Assembly (NCBI GenBank): GCA_032622095.1
Contig: CP136064.1
Span: 260,999,863-261,063,862, forward strand
Reading direction: 5' to 3'
Length of the DNA: 64,000 nt
From: Siphonodentalium dalli
Taxonomy: Eukaryota; Mollusca; Scaphopoda; Gadilida; Siphonodentaliidae
Part shown: piece after piece, positions 10,614 to 22,600 of the stretch
Layout: every line of letters begins with the position of its first letter
How positions within the stretch are numbered: position 1 is the stretch's first letter
The notes under the pieces: model-generated
Told to the model about the DNA's origin: nothing
What the model saw: only the letters and a program-made list of their open reading frames with translations
Databases searched by the model: none
Position numbers and translations under genes: made by a program

Positions 10614-12419
10614 TAATTCACACCGACTGAAAAATCATACTATAGAAACAAGAATCTGCCAAAAAGTTGCTGACCTGGCAATGGTTGATAGTTTATGAAC
10701 AATCCATATCAATTCCTGTAGAAACTGTGCACCACTCCATGAAGATATAGTTCCATTTCGAATAGAAATAAACTGAGCGATCCAAAGGAATCTGCGAAAT
10801 CCATCGACTCAAATTCCATATCATGACAATTTGACATCGAACATTTATAAATTATATTAATAAATTTAATTAAATTAATTAAAGTTTCGTGGCCAAGTTG
10901 TGCCAAGGTATTACACTAATGGCAGGCCATTGACATTGCAATGGCGGCAATTCATCAGTCACTGTAATCAAGGCTACAAACATCAAAGTACAATTCGCTG
11001 TTTGCAACATCATGTTCGCTCTCAATTATATCATAATTCTGGTGTCCTTCGACATTAATTGAGTCAAGCTGATGTGCGATTCAATCATAAGTCTTCTTCA
11101 AATTTCCTGCTGTTTACACCTGTTCTCACCTGGTAGAGATGGGCGGTATTGAAATTTCAAGCTCGGTATCGGTATTGGTAAATTTTCGTCGATTTACCGA
11201 AGTATCGGTACGGTAATCAGTATTGCTATTAAATTACAAAACCAGAGCAGAGATTCCCGGTAAATTGCGGTAATTCAAGTTACAATATCTATACGTGTCA
11301 ATTTCGTCACATGTTCGCGAGTGAATAGAATTGTGAGTAGTAATCAGTTATCACAATTCACAAATCCCTATCAATAGTCGCAACGCGAAATAAATATTAG
11401 AATTTAATCAATTGATGGATCTGTTCTATTTTTAGAAAGTGAAAGTAGATTCCGATTCACTGTATAAATGAAATCGGACCTTATTTCTGTTTATGCCGCT
11501 TGCATTGTCGGTGTCTTTGAAGTCGCCAAAGCCACGTGCTATACGGACTGCCACCGCCTGAGTATTACACAGTGACAGTCAGTGTGGCATTGACGACGTT
11601 ACAATGTACATGTAGCAATACATTACAGCACAGCTTCTTTGATACACTGTGTAGTGTGTACAGTGTTCGCGCTGTCAGTAGCCAAATTAGCCAATGGCTA
11701 ATCTTTTTCGAATTTGGCGATTAAAAATTTCATTTGGCTAAACTTTTTTTGACCCCAAATGGAGACGCAAAGCATGGAGTCAGAAAGCTAATTAATAAAA
11801 GCGCTCAATAGATCGACATTCAAGACGAAGTTAGGTGAGGAAAGTATTTAGTTATTTTCGTACTTATGAAATATCGTTCCGTAACGGTGGCGTTGATTGA
11901 ATTGTGGCGGCTGTATAAAGGGAACATTACACAACTGTTTGACATCTGATCAGTATTTTTGTTTATATATATGCTTTGAAGAGAGTTGTTATCAGTGAGC
12001 GCAATTAATAGGTGAATACCTAGTGGTGACGTGGTTGTTTTAAAGAGTGTTTTTGTAGTGTCCAAATAATATGCGGATTTTTTGTTTATATGCCGTCGAT
12101 GACACCGACTATGTAAACAATACTAAACATGTATGCTTTGAAGAGAGTTGTCATCAGTGAGCACAATGAATAGGTGATTACCTAGTGATACCGCTGTTGT
12201 TTTAACTGACTGAATTTTTCGGACAAAGACAGACATTGCCTTCTATACCATATATGTATTATATTTATGAAAATAAGATATTTGCTACAGAGACACGTTA
12301 CACACTGAACTATATGGTAGAATGCAAGCCCAGGAGGTGGCCGCGAGACTGAGAAGAGAAACTAAGAAAGAAATTGAAAGATAATTGAAGGAGTTGTTGC
12401 ATGATGAATTAAACTTAAC

Positions 12420-13558
12420 CTAATGAGAAACCACTTGTTGAGCAGCAACCAGCGGCCCTAAGCGGTAGATGGAGTCGGACTGAGATTGGAGATCTCGAAG
12501 ATAGAATGAGGCGAATGTGGAAGGTTGTGACCAATATGCGGCTGACATTATATCTCAGAGGGCTACTGAGTTCTGATATGCCCAAGAAGAAGAAATTGCC
12601 CTAACCTCGTGCGCTCTGATATTGAGCAAATGTCTGTGGTGAGGAGCAATCTCCTCATATGCCATAAGGATGACACGTTTGATCCAGCGAGAAATTGCTC
12701 GTTTAGAAATGTCTCTGAATTGAGTGGCGAGTGAAATGAAGAGACGGGACTGACCTCGCCGTCTGACCTTGGAGCGACGTATGTAAATTTTGAGGGCTCG
12801 AACTGGACAAAGATGAGAGTCAGCATCAGGAGGCAATGCTGGAATGCGAATGACTTTGGGATATTGAGTTGGAGGTTGAGTCTTTGCTAAAAAACCCGGA
12901 CAAGGAAGAAGCTCTGCAGCAGTGGACGATATCGGGAGATATTCGTCCTTCACTGAAAGGGCATGTATTTTGCTTACTCGTCGAGCCGATGCAAATGCCA
13001 AGAGAGACACTGTTTTGAGGGTAAGATTGGTGTATGAGCATAGATTCAATGGCTCAAATGCAGCCCCCATTGAGGCGAAAAGGAGCGGCTGCGGGGCCGG
13101 GCTAGAGAAAAGCTAGCGAATAGATCTGACAACACCTGACATTTACCTATCCATGTTAAACCCGCATGACTGAATGTACGGGACAACATTGACCGATAGC
13201 CGATGGTAATTGGGGAAAGATTCTTGGTGTCAAACAAAAATTGCAAAAATTGTGTGAGTGACCTGCGAGAGGGATTAGAAAATGCAGCACCAGTGGAAAC
13301 ACACCATATTGTATATGTATTCCAACGTGCATGATATACCTTCATAGTGGAAGCCCTCCGTGACTTGGTAAGGCTCGCCACGACTGACCGGGAAAAACCC
13401 CGTTTCCTAAGGCTGGACCTGATAAAAGCCAAGCGTGTAAGTGGAGACCGGTTGGGTGAGGGTGATGAACCAATGGCACTCCTTGACCGATGAGGTCGAC
13501 GTGTGGCGGTAGCCTGACTGGAGGGAGCAGAAGCAATGGACGCAACAGTGTTGTCCAT
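12420..13558 (-). pseudogene. DIRS-type tyrosine recombinase, broken
   Basis: The likely start is the Met codon at 13556-13558, giving an N-terminal SAM-like DNA-binding part in one frame down to a stop near 13046. The catalytic part continues in another frame from about 13070: first catalytic Arg in SARRVSKIHAL (about 12980), HEVR box (about 12600-12611), an in-frame TGA at 12555-12557, then the tail with FYLRDL whose Tyr codon is 12501-12503, ending at 12420. So there is one frame change near 13050-13070, possibly with a small deletion, and one nonsense codon before the nucleophile. In DIRS elements this enzyme integrates the circular DNA copy. Confidence 0.85.
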
Positions 13559-15400
13559 GAACGCTTCGGATCGAGTGGGCAAACTAGGAGAACTTTGCAC
13601 CTTGATGACCCTATTTTCCGAAGCACATGAGGTATCAGGGATGTTGGGGGATATGCATATGCAAAGATGTCGTTCCAAGAGAAAGACATGGCATCCACTG
13701 CTGATGCCAGAGGATCTGGACATGGGGAGATGAATATTGGTAACCTTGCATTGAAGCGAGTTGCGAATAGGTCGCTCTCCGGCTGTCCCCATAAGAGACA
13801 GAGACGTAGACAAATCTGTGATTTGAGAGACCATTTGGTCAGAATGACTTACCCCCGTCGGTACAGGCCGTCCGCGATTACATTGAGAGAACCGGGGATG
13901 TGACGAATGAGCAGAATGATTTGGTGATCCCGACACCACTGGAGTAGTTGAAGGGTCAGAGCACACAACTGAGGTGAGTGGGTCCCCCCTTGACGCCGGA
14001 TATAGCTGACCCCTTTGGAGTTGTCTGACAACACAAGGGCCGTTTGATGAGACAACAGATGTTGCCAATGTTGTACTGAACATATCACCGCCATCATTTC
14101 TTTGATATTGATGTGAGAGGAGGACAGATGACTGGGCCATATGCCCGAAACCGTCTGATGTGTGGGAATCAACACCCCGCCCCAACCGTGAGAGCTGGAG
14201 TCTGTTGTCAGTGTTAAGGTGGGGGATGCTGTTGTGAGTGGAATTCCTGACTGTAACCACGGCAGAGAGGCCCACCGGGCAATATGAAGAGCAATTGGCC
14301 CAGTGACCGGAATCTGGATCTCCATATGATCGTAAGCCGGACGCAAGTTGGCAAGGAGATGCAGTTGTAGTGGACGCAAACTGGCTCGACCGAGGTGAAT
14401 TAAGTTGCTGGCCGCATTGGCCAGACCCAGTAAACGCAGGAAACTGCGAGCTGATATGGAGGTCTGATTGAGCGTCCAAAGAGCCTGAGCCTGTACTATT
14501 TCGGCTCTCCGGAGTGGAAGGGAAACAAGATCCATGTTGGTTTGGAAAAACATTCCGAGATGTACAAAACTTTGAGAGGGGAGTAAACTGGACTTCTCCC
14601 AGTTGATGAGAAATCCCAGGGAGCCCAGAAGATTGACGAGGACTTTCAGGTCTGTTTCCAGAATTGATGGGTTTTCGTGGTTTAGATATAGATCGTCCAG
14701 ATAACCCATGGCGACAGAAGTCGCTGTTTGCCAGAAAAAAGCGAGGACAGACTCCATTGTCCGACAGAATACCCAAGGGCTGAGGTTCAGCCCGAATGGG
14801 ACAGTGCGATATTGGTATATTTTGCTTCGATACGAGAAGCGGAGGTACCGCCGAGAAGCCTGTTGAATCAATAAATGACTGTAAGCATCCTGTAAGTCTA
14901 CACTCACCCCATAAGAGTGGGGGAGGGTCGCAGCTCGGACTGACCTTGGGGTGTCCATAGAAAAGTGTGGAGGGTTGAGAAACCTGTTCAATGCGGACAG
15001 ATCTATCACCGGGCGGAATTTTCCATTTGGTTTCGGGACCAGGAACAGTCGGGAATAGAAGCCGGGACTGTTCTGGTTGTACACTTCTTCCACAGCCTGT
15101 TTTGTAACTAGTTCGGAAATGACTTGATCCAACAATTGTGCCTTGATTTGGTCGGTGGGACTGTGGTCTGTGTTGGATAAGTTGTCAGTGGAGGGGGGGG
15201 GGACTCGAAAACCAGAAAGAGACCCCTGGAGACTATGTCTTCCAGCCATGGGTTTTTGTGAAACAAAGGCTGCCATGCTTCGGCATGGAGTGAAAGTCTC
15301 CCCCCGACCACCGGACTGACTACAGGCTGTGGATCTATGGTGTCAAAAACGACGTTGAGAGAACCGGTTTTTAGAACCCAATCCACGACTAAAGTTGCCT
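13342..15400 (-). pseudogene. DIRS-type reverse transcriptase / RNase H, broken
   Basis: The main open block is 15276-13849: RPVIDLSALN (RT motif with priming-strand residues), SVDLQDAY (catalytic Asp), YLDD box (second and third Asp), then RNase H with TDSSSHGWGG and a conserved IPGSLNVIADGL ending. An in-frame TAA at 13849-13851 interrupts it, and the same frame then continues through DLFATRFNARLP and FAYAYPPTSLIPHVL to 13342; this conserved extension is typical of DIRS polymerases. Upstream, the start of the domain (VVGGRLSLHAEAW) is in a different frame, with the shift at a run of ten C (15193-15202). The end overlaps the recombinase frame. Confidence 0.88.
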
Positions 15401-17350
15401 CGAGCAGAGAAGTAACCTTTACCTGACTTCCTGGCAGAAGCTGGCTCTCTTTGTGAAGCCGAATATCCTGAAGCCTGTCTAGCGTTGTCAACCATTTGAT
15501 GCGCATTAGCTTGAAGCTCATACTGGCGTTGTGCCACTGAGATTGGTTGAGAGGAAGTAGGATATGGAAGGTTAGACGACGACTCTTGGTGAGAATACCT
15601 CTGAGGACTGGCGAGTCGCACCCTCTTGGAGTGTGTGCGCGCCTTTTCAATATATTTTCGCTTCTTCGCACTATAATCCTGGTGAGACAAAGAGCGTGTT
15701 TTTGTCCCATACTGGGCCTCAGCTGCGAGCATGTCGCGAATGGAGGCTAATTTGTTATTGAACAAATTGGGACTGCCCAGTGGTTCTCTTTTGAGCAGAT
15801 CTTTGTGGCATCCCTCATCATCACTTCAAGGTTATGATTTGCAAGTACCGCTGTCGACATGGCATGAGAAATACACCGAGACAGGACTTTCGATTGATCC
15901 TTTATATCTGCAATTCGATCTGGGTGAGCACCCAGATAAATTGCAGAAGAGGAGAGGTCAGCTAATGACAAAATTCTGATAACATCCCTATTCAAGAGTT
16001 GAATACTCTTATATTGCTGTGGAGTTAAAGAAATATCCTTTGGTATGGATGCACCTACAGAAGCTGCATCCTGGTCTAACTCGGATGGCCGATCCAATTC
16101 GATGGTAGCACCTTCCGTATTATACGATGACCTGTTAAACCCTTGAGAACTACGATTTGCTAAAATCGGTAGCTTGTCCGAAGATCGGCTAGCGGAATGC
16201 AAGTTAGTTTTATTCAGAAGATCATTGTAGTGCTCAAATGTTGATGCCACTAAAGGTGATTGAGGGAGCGACCTGGTCGCAGAAACCGAAGGCTCACCCA
16301 ACATGCCATCGACACTTGAAGTGATGCGAGGTCTATTTACAACCGTTGGAGTAGGACAGTGTTCGGTAGGCAGAAGCTTGTAAATCACATCAACCGTGGA
16401 TTGGAAATCACGATCCAAAACCTCTGACCTACCGATGTCAGACTGTGAAGACTGTAAAGACCCACAGTCTGACAGATTGTGCGCAAAAGCGTCGTCTCCA
16501 AAAGCCTCAGACGCCTTGGGGTGCAAGGAAACGTGTTGCTTTCTACCCCAGCGTCGGAACGACCTGCATTGCCCTGAACGGACGACATAATACTGGAGGG
16601 AGGCCCACTCTGGGAATGGCTCGACCTGGAGACAAAAACCTCGGCATGAGGATTTAAGTGACTGCCGGCCGCTGAAGCGGAAGGCTGATAACCTGAGGCC
16701 CAATTCGGAGCCCAGGGTGGAAATGGGGAACCCCATGGCCAAACCGGGGGTGGAAAACCATAAGGTGGGGGAGCCATCAAACCAGAGGGAACCCCCCCAA
16801 ATGCAGGTGGTCCCGACCAAGCCGAATATCCTGGCCAAGTAGGAGGATGGGTAGATGCCAACGTACCGGAACCCCAAGACGGCTGAGAGGCAGGCAAGGC
16901 CTTGTCTGCAGTGAGAGCGTGGCCAGGGGGTCTGGACTTGCTACCGTAATAGGTAGGGCCACTGCCCTGCGCCGAAGCTGCCGGAGGCCCATCTGCCGGT
17001 GTCGATTTGTACGCACGCGATTTGGCAGCTTCCGCACACAGAACCGCTGTCGCCGGTGGGGGACAAAATGTCCTGGGGGACCCAAGTACCCCGTCTTCTC
17101 CACCGGACGTTTCCCCACAGACTGATTGAACCGCCGAGGCGTAATCGGGGGAGCGCGAACTGTTCCTGTCCGAGAATTGATCATGACCAGTTACATTTCT
17201 AGGACCAAGTCTGTCCACAAAGCCAAAACGTGAACGGACCCAGCTCTTGCAAATTTTGCAACGACTATCCGGTGAGCACCCAACGCATCGAATGCACGGA
17301 ACATGCTCATCAAACTCTGCTTTTTCCGAGTGACAAATCAAACAAGACAT
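15343..17350 (-). pseudogene. DIRS-type Gag-like ORF, frameshifted twice
   Basis: Met at 17350 begins a Cys-rich N-terminus (CLICH, CIRCVGC, CKIC spacing, probably zinc-binding), followed by a long Pro/Gly/Ala-rich linker. The 17350 frame gives way to a second frame near 16500-16530 (ASEAFGDDAFAHNL onward, a helical Gag-like core), and this to a third near 15765-15790, ending in a basic Arg/Ser/Gly tail at 15343. The three frames together make about 660 codons. Function as the nucleic-acid-binding structural protein is inferred from position ahead of the polymerase. Confidence 0.7.
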
Positions 17351-18246
17351 GTTTGAAACCAGATATATTTATGTGAGAGAACTTCCCTGACGTGCTAAGG
17401 ACCACGTATAACGAGAAAAAGATCGTATCTTACCTGTGAATCCAATTTATAGGTAAGATACACGTAACACGAGACTGAAACGAGGTCTAGGAAGTCACTT
17501 CCGGTTAATATCAAAATTCAAATCCGTACTCAAGATAAATCGTACCGTTTTGATAAATAACGGAAAGAGAGATTCCTTATATGTTGGACAAACACGCAAA
17601 GCGAGAGTAACCATATAGTTCAGTGTGTAACGTGTCTCTGTAGGAAATACGATGATTTAATTTGGCCAAAGTTTTTTTTAATTTGGCCAAAAAATATTTG
17701 GCTAAAGTTTTTTTCATTTGGCTATTAAAATTTTCATTTGGCTAAACTTTTTTTCGGTCCAGCGCGAACACTGAGTGTGTATCTATTCAAACAACTACAT
17801 TGATTGTTTGGCCCGTAACTAGGTCAGCCATCTGTGAGTGTTTATTCATTTTGCTCACTCAAGGCCAGTCAAACTGATAACAGGTCAGTCAGCTGAGTTC
17901 TTATCAAGTGGATGCTTTTTACCAGTCGGGTTCTTTGTGATGGTCTGATGGATTTGTATAATTCTGAGATTAATTTTAATTAAAGTACCGAATCAAAACT
18001 GTTTATTGAGAAACTTTACTCAATACGAAGACACACAAGTTGGCAACACATGAATAATTCAATACCGAAAATTCGGTATTTTTAGTTTTGATTCGGTACG
18101 GTAAATCGGTATTACGCTGATACCGATACCACACGTAAATACCGAGTACCGCCCATCTCCATCACCTGGGCAATGGACCAATCAGCATCGCCGAAATTGG
18201 ATTTACCTGCTTGGAGGCCGAATGAGTGAATTAGAATTATTCTCAC

Positions 18247-18485
18247 CACTGCTTTTGATTTCCATGTTGTCTTGGTTCTTGGCAGCTTTTTTCTGCAGCA
18301 GCCTCTCATATAGAGATAAGTCTAGACTATCTGTCCCTGGCTCATGTAACAGGCTATTGAGCGTATCCCTGGTTCTGGTAGGCCCACTAGCATGATGGGA
18401 ATTATCCTGTACACTTGTAGTAGTTGATCTATTTATAGGTCTTGTAGGCTTAGGTCTCGCATTCTCACTTCTCATAGCACCACTT
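18247..18485 (-). CDS. TRAFD1-like gene, exon 9
   Basis: Acceptor 'caactttcag' before 18485, entry phase 2. Two donors are visible: a strong GTGAGA at 18246 (exon 239 nt, exit phase 1, which fits exon 10) and a GTAAAT at 18206 (exit phase 2, which would put exon 10 out of frame). The inner donor is chosen for frame. Encodes a Ser/Thr/Arg-rich stretch (RSGAMRSENARPKPTRPINR) and then a Leu-rich, possibly helical part (LDLSLYERLLQKKAAKNQ), about residues 517-596. A partial duplicate lies 0.7 kb upstream in gene order. Confidence 0.78.
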
Positions 18486-18551
18486 CTGAAAGTTGAAAAA
18501 GACATCACAAACTAAGTAGAACATGGAGAAATTATTCAAGTTTGTTCTTAA

Positions 18552-18759
18552 AGTAACCCTTTCCTTTCCCATTCAGTTATAAAATTAAACATTGGAATGG
18601 TCTATTATTGATTTGAAGGGATTTACAGGTAATAAAAGCAGACGATAGATAATACAAGTACAGAAATAGTCCTGTTTATTGGAGGGAAAGTTCAACAAAT
18701 GGCATGAACTTTTTATCTAAACATTTCCTAAGGGATAACTACTAATCAGAAAGGGTTAA
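18552..18759. repeat. TTAACCC-family mini-element, degenerate
   Basis: Shares 'cccattcagttataaaat', 'tggaatggtctattattgat' and the 'gcagacgatag' block with the 1208-1460 element. Ends AAAGGGTTAA; the left tip has lost the exact TTAA. Confidence 0.6.
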
Positions 18760-19134
18760 TTATTGCTAGTTCTTCAATAATGAAATTTCGCGTGTTGAAA
18801 CCATTGTTATGTAAACAAAACTGTTACAGTGAATTGTCAACAAATATTGCTAATCCTGTAGTAAGTTCAAATATTTTTGACTCAATTTAATTTTAAGAAT
18901 GTTTGTTCAATGCTTTGACCCTTCTCCAATGTTTACCATCATATTTTGATTAAATTTCGGTATCTTATTGGACTAATTGGAGTTTTATCGCTAATTCCAC
19001 GTTAATAATGTTTAAATAACAATGGTCTTGATATACAAAATCTCATTTTTGGAGAATTATTAATAATGAAATGAAATCGATTCATTTTTGCATGTACTTG
19101 TTGATGATAGTTGATTTCAGACTAATATAAATAG

Positions 19135-19229
19135 CCTCATGGGAATTATCCTGTACACTTGTAGCAGCTGATCTATTTATAGGTATCGTAGGTTTAGGCC
19201 TCGCATTCTCAGTGCTCATAGCACCACTT
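19135..19229 (-). pseudogene. Truncated duplicate of TRAFD1-like exon 9
   Basis: The first 95 nt match exon 9 closely, including the acceptor context ('caacttccag') and the same entry phase; it encodes RSGAMSTENARPKPTIPINR and then SAATSVQDNSH. Similarity stops abruptly after that. The frame stays open for another 17 codons to a stop at 19082, with no obvious donor. It is either a dead exon copy or a skipped alternative 3'-terminal exon. Confidence 0.65.
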
Positions 19230-19260
19230 CTGGAAGTTGGAAATATTGAGGGCTGGTTTA

Positions 19261-19500
19261 TTAACCCTTTCTGCACTAAACGGATTCTCCCAGTCAGTTA
19301 AAAAGTGTACATCGGAATGATCTATTATTGATTTGGAGGGATCTTAAGGTGATAAAATCAGACAATAGATAAATAAAAAGTGCAGAAGGAGTTCTATTTA
19401 TTGAGGGAAATGTTCAGATAATAAGTTCAACAAATGTATGGTCTATATGGTCGTTTGTTGAACTTATTATCTGAACATTTTCTATGGGATAACTAGGGGA
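19261..19500. repeat. TTAACCC-family mini-element
   Basis: Begins TTAACCCTTTCTGCACTAAA and contains the family's 'tggagggatc' block and the central palindrome ('gttcagataataagttcaac' and complement around 'gtatggtctatatggtcg'). The right tip is eroded. Confidence 0.6.
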
Positions 19501-19621
19501 TAAACGCGAGCCGTAAATTGTCCCAAATTAATGGTATGTATATTATACCAGAAAGTTTTGAATAAAACAATATTAATTGATAGAAGCGTCAGGGGTCAAC
19601 AATTCATATTTATTATTTTAG

Positions 19622-22600
19622 ACCCAGGAAACTTTATAAAACATATTAGACGAAGCGATAGACCATCTTTTTACCTACAAAACTATATAAAACTTGTTAT
19701 AGGAAGAGATAGACCATCTTTATACCCAGGAAACTATATAAAACGTGTTATAGGAAGAGATAGACCATCTTTATACCCAGGAAACTATATAAAACGTGTT
19801 ATAGGAAGAGATAGACCATCTTTATACCCAGGAAACTATATAAAACGTGTTATAGGAAGAGATAGACCATCTTTATACCCAGGAAACTATATAAAACGTG
19901 TTATAGGAAGAGATAGACCATATTTATACCTAGGAAACTATATAAAACGTGTTATAGGAAGAGATAGACCATCTTTATACCCAGGAAACTATATAAAACG
20001 TGTTATAGGAAGAGATAGACCATCTTTATACCCAGGAAACTATATAAAACGTGTTATAGGAAGAGATAGACCATCTTTATACCCAGGAAACTATATAAAA
20101 CTTGTTATAGGAAGAGATAGACCATCTTTATACCCAGGAAACTATATAAAACGTGTTATAGGAAGAGATAGACCATATTTATACCTAGGAAACTATATAA
20201 AACGTGTTATAGGAAGAGATAGACCATCTTTATACCCAGGAAACTATATAAAACGTGTTATAGGAAGAGATATACCATATTTATACCTAGGAAACTATAT
20301 AAAACGTGTTATAGGAAGAGATAGACCATATTTATGCCCAGGAAACTATATAAAACTTGTTATAGGAAGAGATAGACCATATTTATACCCAGGAAACTAT
20401 ATAAAACGTGTTATAGGAAGAGATAGACCATCTTTATACCCAGGAAACTATATAAAACGTGTTATAGGAAGAGATAGACCATATTTATACCTAGGAAACT
20501 ATATAAAACGTGTTATAGGAAGAGATAGACCATCTTTATACCCAGGAAACTATATAAAATGTGTTATAGGAAGAGATATACCATATTTATACCTAGGAAA
20601 CTATATAAAACGTGTTATAGGAAGAGATATACCATATTTATACCTAGGAAACTATATAAAACGTGTTATAGGAAGAGATAGACCATCTTTATACCCAGGA
20701 AACTATATAAAACGTGTTATAGGAAGAGATAGACCATATTTATACCTAGGAAACTATATAAAACTTGTTATAGGAAGAGATAGACCATCTTTATACCCAG
20801 GAAACTATATAAAACTTGTTATAGGAAGAGATAGACCATCTTTATACCCAGGAAACTATATAAAACTTGTTATAGGAAGAGATAGACCATCTTTATATGC
20901 AGGAAACTATATAAAACTTGTTATAGGAAGAGATAGACCATATTTATACCTAGGAAACTATATAAAACTTGTTATAGGAAGAGATAGACCATCTTTATAC
21001 CCAGGAAACTATATAAAACGTGTTATAGGAAGAGATAGACCATCTTTATACCCAGGAAACTATATAAAACTTGTTATAGGAAGAGATAGACCATCTTTAT
21101 ACCCAGGAAACTTTATAAAACTTGTTATAGGAAGAGATAGACCATATTTATACCTAGGAAACTATATAAAACTTGTTATAGGAAGAGATAGACCATATTT
21201 ATGCCCAGGAAACTATATAAAACGTGTTATAGGAAGAGATAGACCATCTTTATACCCAGGAAACTATATATAACGTGTTATAGGAAGAGATAGACCATCT
21301 TTATATGCAGGAAACTATATAAAACTTGTTATAGGAAGAGATAGACCATCTTTATACCCAGGAAACTTTATAAAACTTGTCATAGGAAGAGATAGACCAT
21401 ATTTATGCCCAGGAAACTATATAAAACTTGTTATAGGAAGAGATAGACCATCTTTATATGCAGGAAACTATATAAAACTTGTTATAGGAAGAGATAGACC
21501 ATCTTTATACCCAGGAAACTATATAAAACTTGTTATAGGAAGAGATAGACCATCTTTATACCCAGGAAACTATATAAAACTTGTTATAGGAAGAGATAGA
21601 CCATATTTATACCTAGGAAACTATATAAAACGTGTTATAGGAAGAGATAGACCATCTTTATACCCAGGAAACTATATAAAACGTGTTATAGGAAGAGATA
21701 TACCATATTTATACCTAGGAAACTATATAAAACGTGTTATAGGAAGAGATATACCATATTTATACCTAGGAAACTATATAAAACGTGTTATAGGAAGAGA
21801 TAGACCATCTTTATACCCAGGAAACTTTATAAAACTTGTTATAGGAAGAGATAGACCATCTTTATACCCAGGAAACTATATAAAACGTGTTATAGGAAGA
21901 GATAGACCATCTTTATACCCAGGAAACTTTATAAAACTTGTTATAGGAAGAGATATACCATATTTATACCTAGGAAACTATATAAAACGTGTTATAGGAA
22001 GAGATAGACCATCTTTATACCCAGGAAACTTTATAAACTTGTTATAGGAAGAGATAGACCATCTTTATACCCAGGAAACTATATAAAACTTGTTATAGGA
22101 AGAGATAGACCATCTTTATACCCAGGAAACTATATAAAACTTGTTATAGGAAGAGATAGACCATCTTTATACCCAGGAAACTTTATAAAACTTGTCATAG
22201 GAAGAGATAGACCATCTTTATACCCAGGAAAGTATATAAAACGTGTTATAGGAAGAGATAGACCATATTTATACCCAGGAAACTTTATAAAACTTGTCAT
22301 AGGAAGAGATAGACCATATTTATGCCCAGGAAACTATATAAAACTTGTTATAGGAAGAGATAGACCATCTTTATACCCAGGAAACTATATAAAACTTGTT
22401 ATAGGAAGAGATAGACCATCTTTATACCTAGGAAACTATATAAAACGTGTTATAGGAAGAGATAGACCATCTTTATACCCAGGAAACTATATAAAACGTG
22501 TTATAGGAAGAGATACATTTAGACCATATTTATACCTAGGAAACTATATAAAACTTGTTATAGGAAGAGATAGACCATCTTTATACCCAGGAAACTATAT

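Larger units (their letters stand above)
12285..17643 (-). mobile_element. DIRS-type tyrosine-recombinase retrotransposon, 5.36 kb, decayed
   Basis: Bounded by 34-bp perfect inverted repeats (12285-12318 and 17610-17643) that start CTACAGAGACACGTTACA. On the minus strand it encodes, in order, a Gag-like region, reverse transcriptase with RNase H, and a tyrosine recombinase overlapping the end of the RT reading frame. This order, the overlap, inverted termini and the absence of a protease/integrase are the DIRS layout. No target duplication is expected for this class, and none is seen. Several frameshifts and two in-frame stops show the copy is dead. It is the youngest layer of the nest. Confidence 0.9.
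11661..17773. mobile_element. Middle hAT element of the nest, exact 8-bp TSD
   Basis: Tips CAGTGTTCGCGCTG and complement CAGCGCGAACACTG, flanked exactly by agtgtgta (11653-11660 and 17774-17781). Its own sequence (11661-12284 and 17644-17773) has subterminal runs of 'atttggctaaactttttt', a likely transposase-binding repeat. It is related to the element at 36777-40445. No transposase. Inserted inside the outer hAT, and itself interrupted by the DIRS-type element. Confidence 0.92.
11134..18161. mobile_element. Outer hAT element of a three-level nest, exact 8-bp TSD
   Basis: Tips TAGAGATGGGCGGTA at the left and, inverted at the right, TGGAGATGGGCGGTA. The octamer tcacctgg flanks it exactly (11126-11133 and 18162-18169). 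Its own sequence is only 11134-11660 plus 17774-18161, about 0.9 kb, rich in 'cggta' palindromes; it has no transposase ORF. The rest is later insertions. A relative with similar tips is at 29456-30558. It lies in the TRAFD1 intron between exons 9 and 10. Confidence 0.92.

Noticed and set aside
12922-13903. Plus-strand ORFs opposite the recombinase and RT
   Set aside because: Shadows of the minus-strand genes.
15108-15710. 200-codon minus ORF as a separate gene
   Set aside because: Most of it is an overlapping frame of the Gag-like region; only its last part carries the start of the RT domain, which is included in the RT entry as a frameshifted piece.
16847-17202. Plus-strand ORFs across the Gag-like region
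   Set aside because: Opposite-strand shadows of a GC-rich coding region, with no motif.
12285-17643. Crypton or LTR retrotransposon
   Set aside because: A Crypton would lack RT, and an LTR element would have direct long repeats and a DDE integrase. Here RT/RNase H plus tyrosine recombinase and inverted ends point to the DIRS group.
19531-21273. 580-residue plus-strand ORF of 17-residue repeats as a structural protein gene
   Set aside because: It comes from a 51-bp minisatellite whose period is a multiple of three. There is no signal peptide or unique domain, later units break the frame, and it ends where one unit happens to mutate to TAA.
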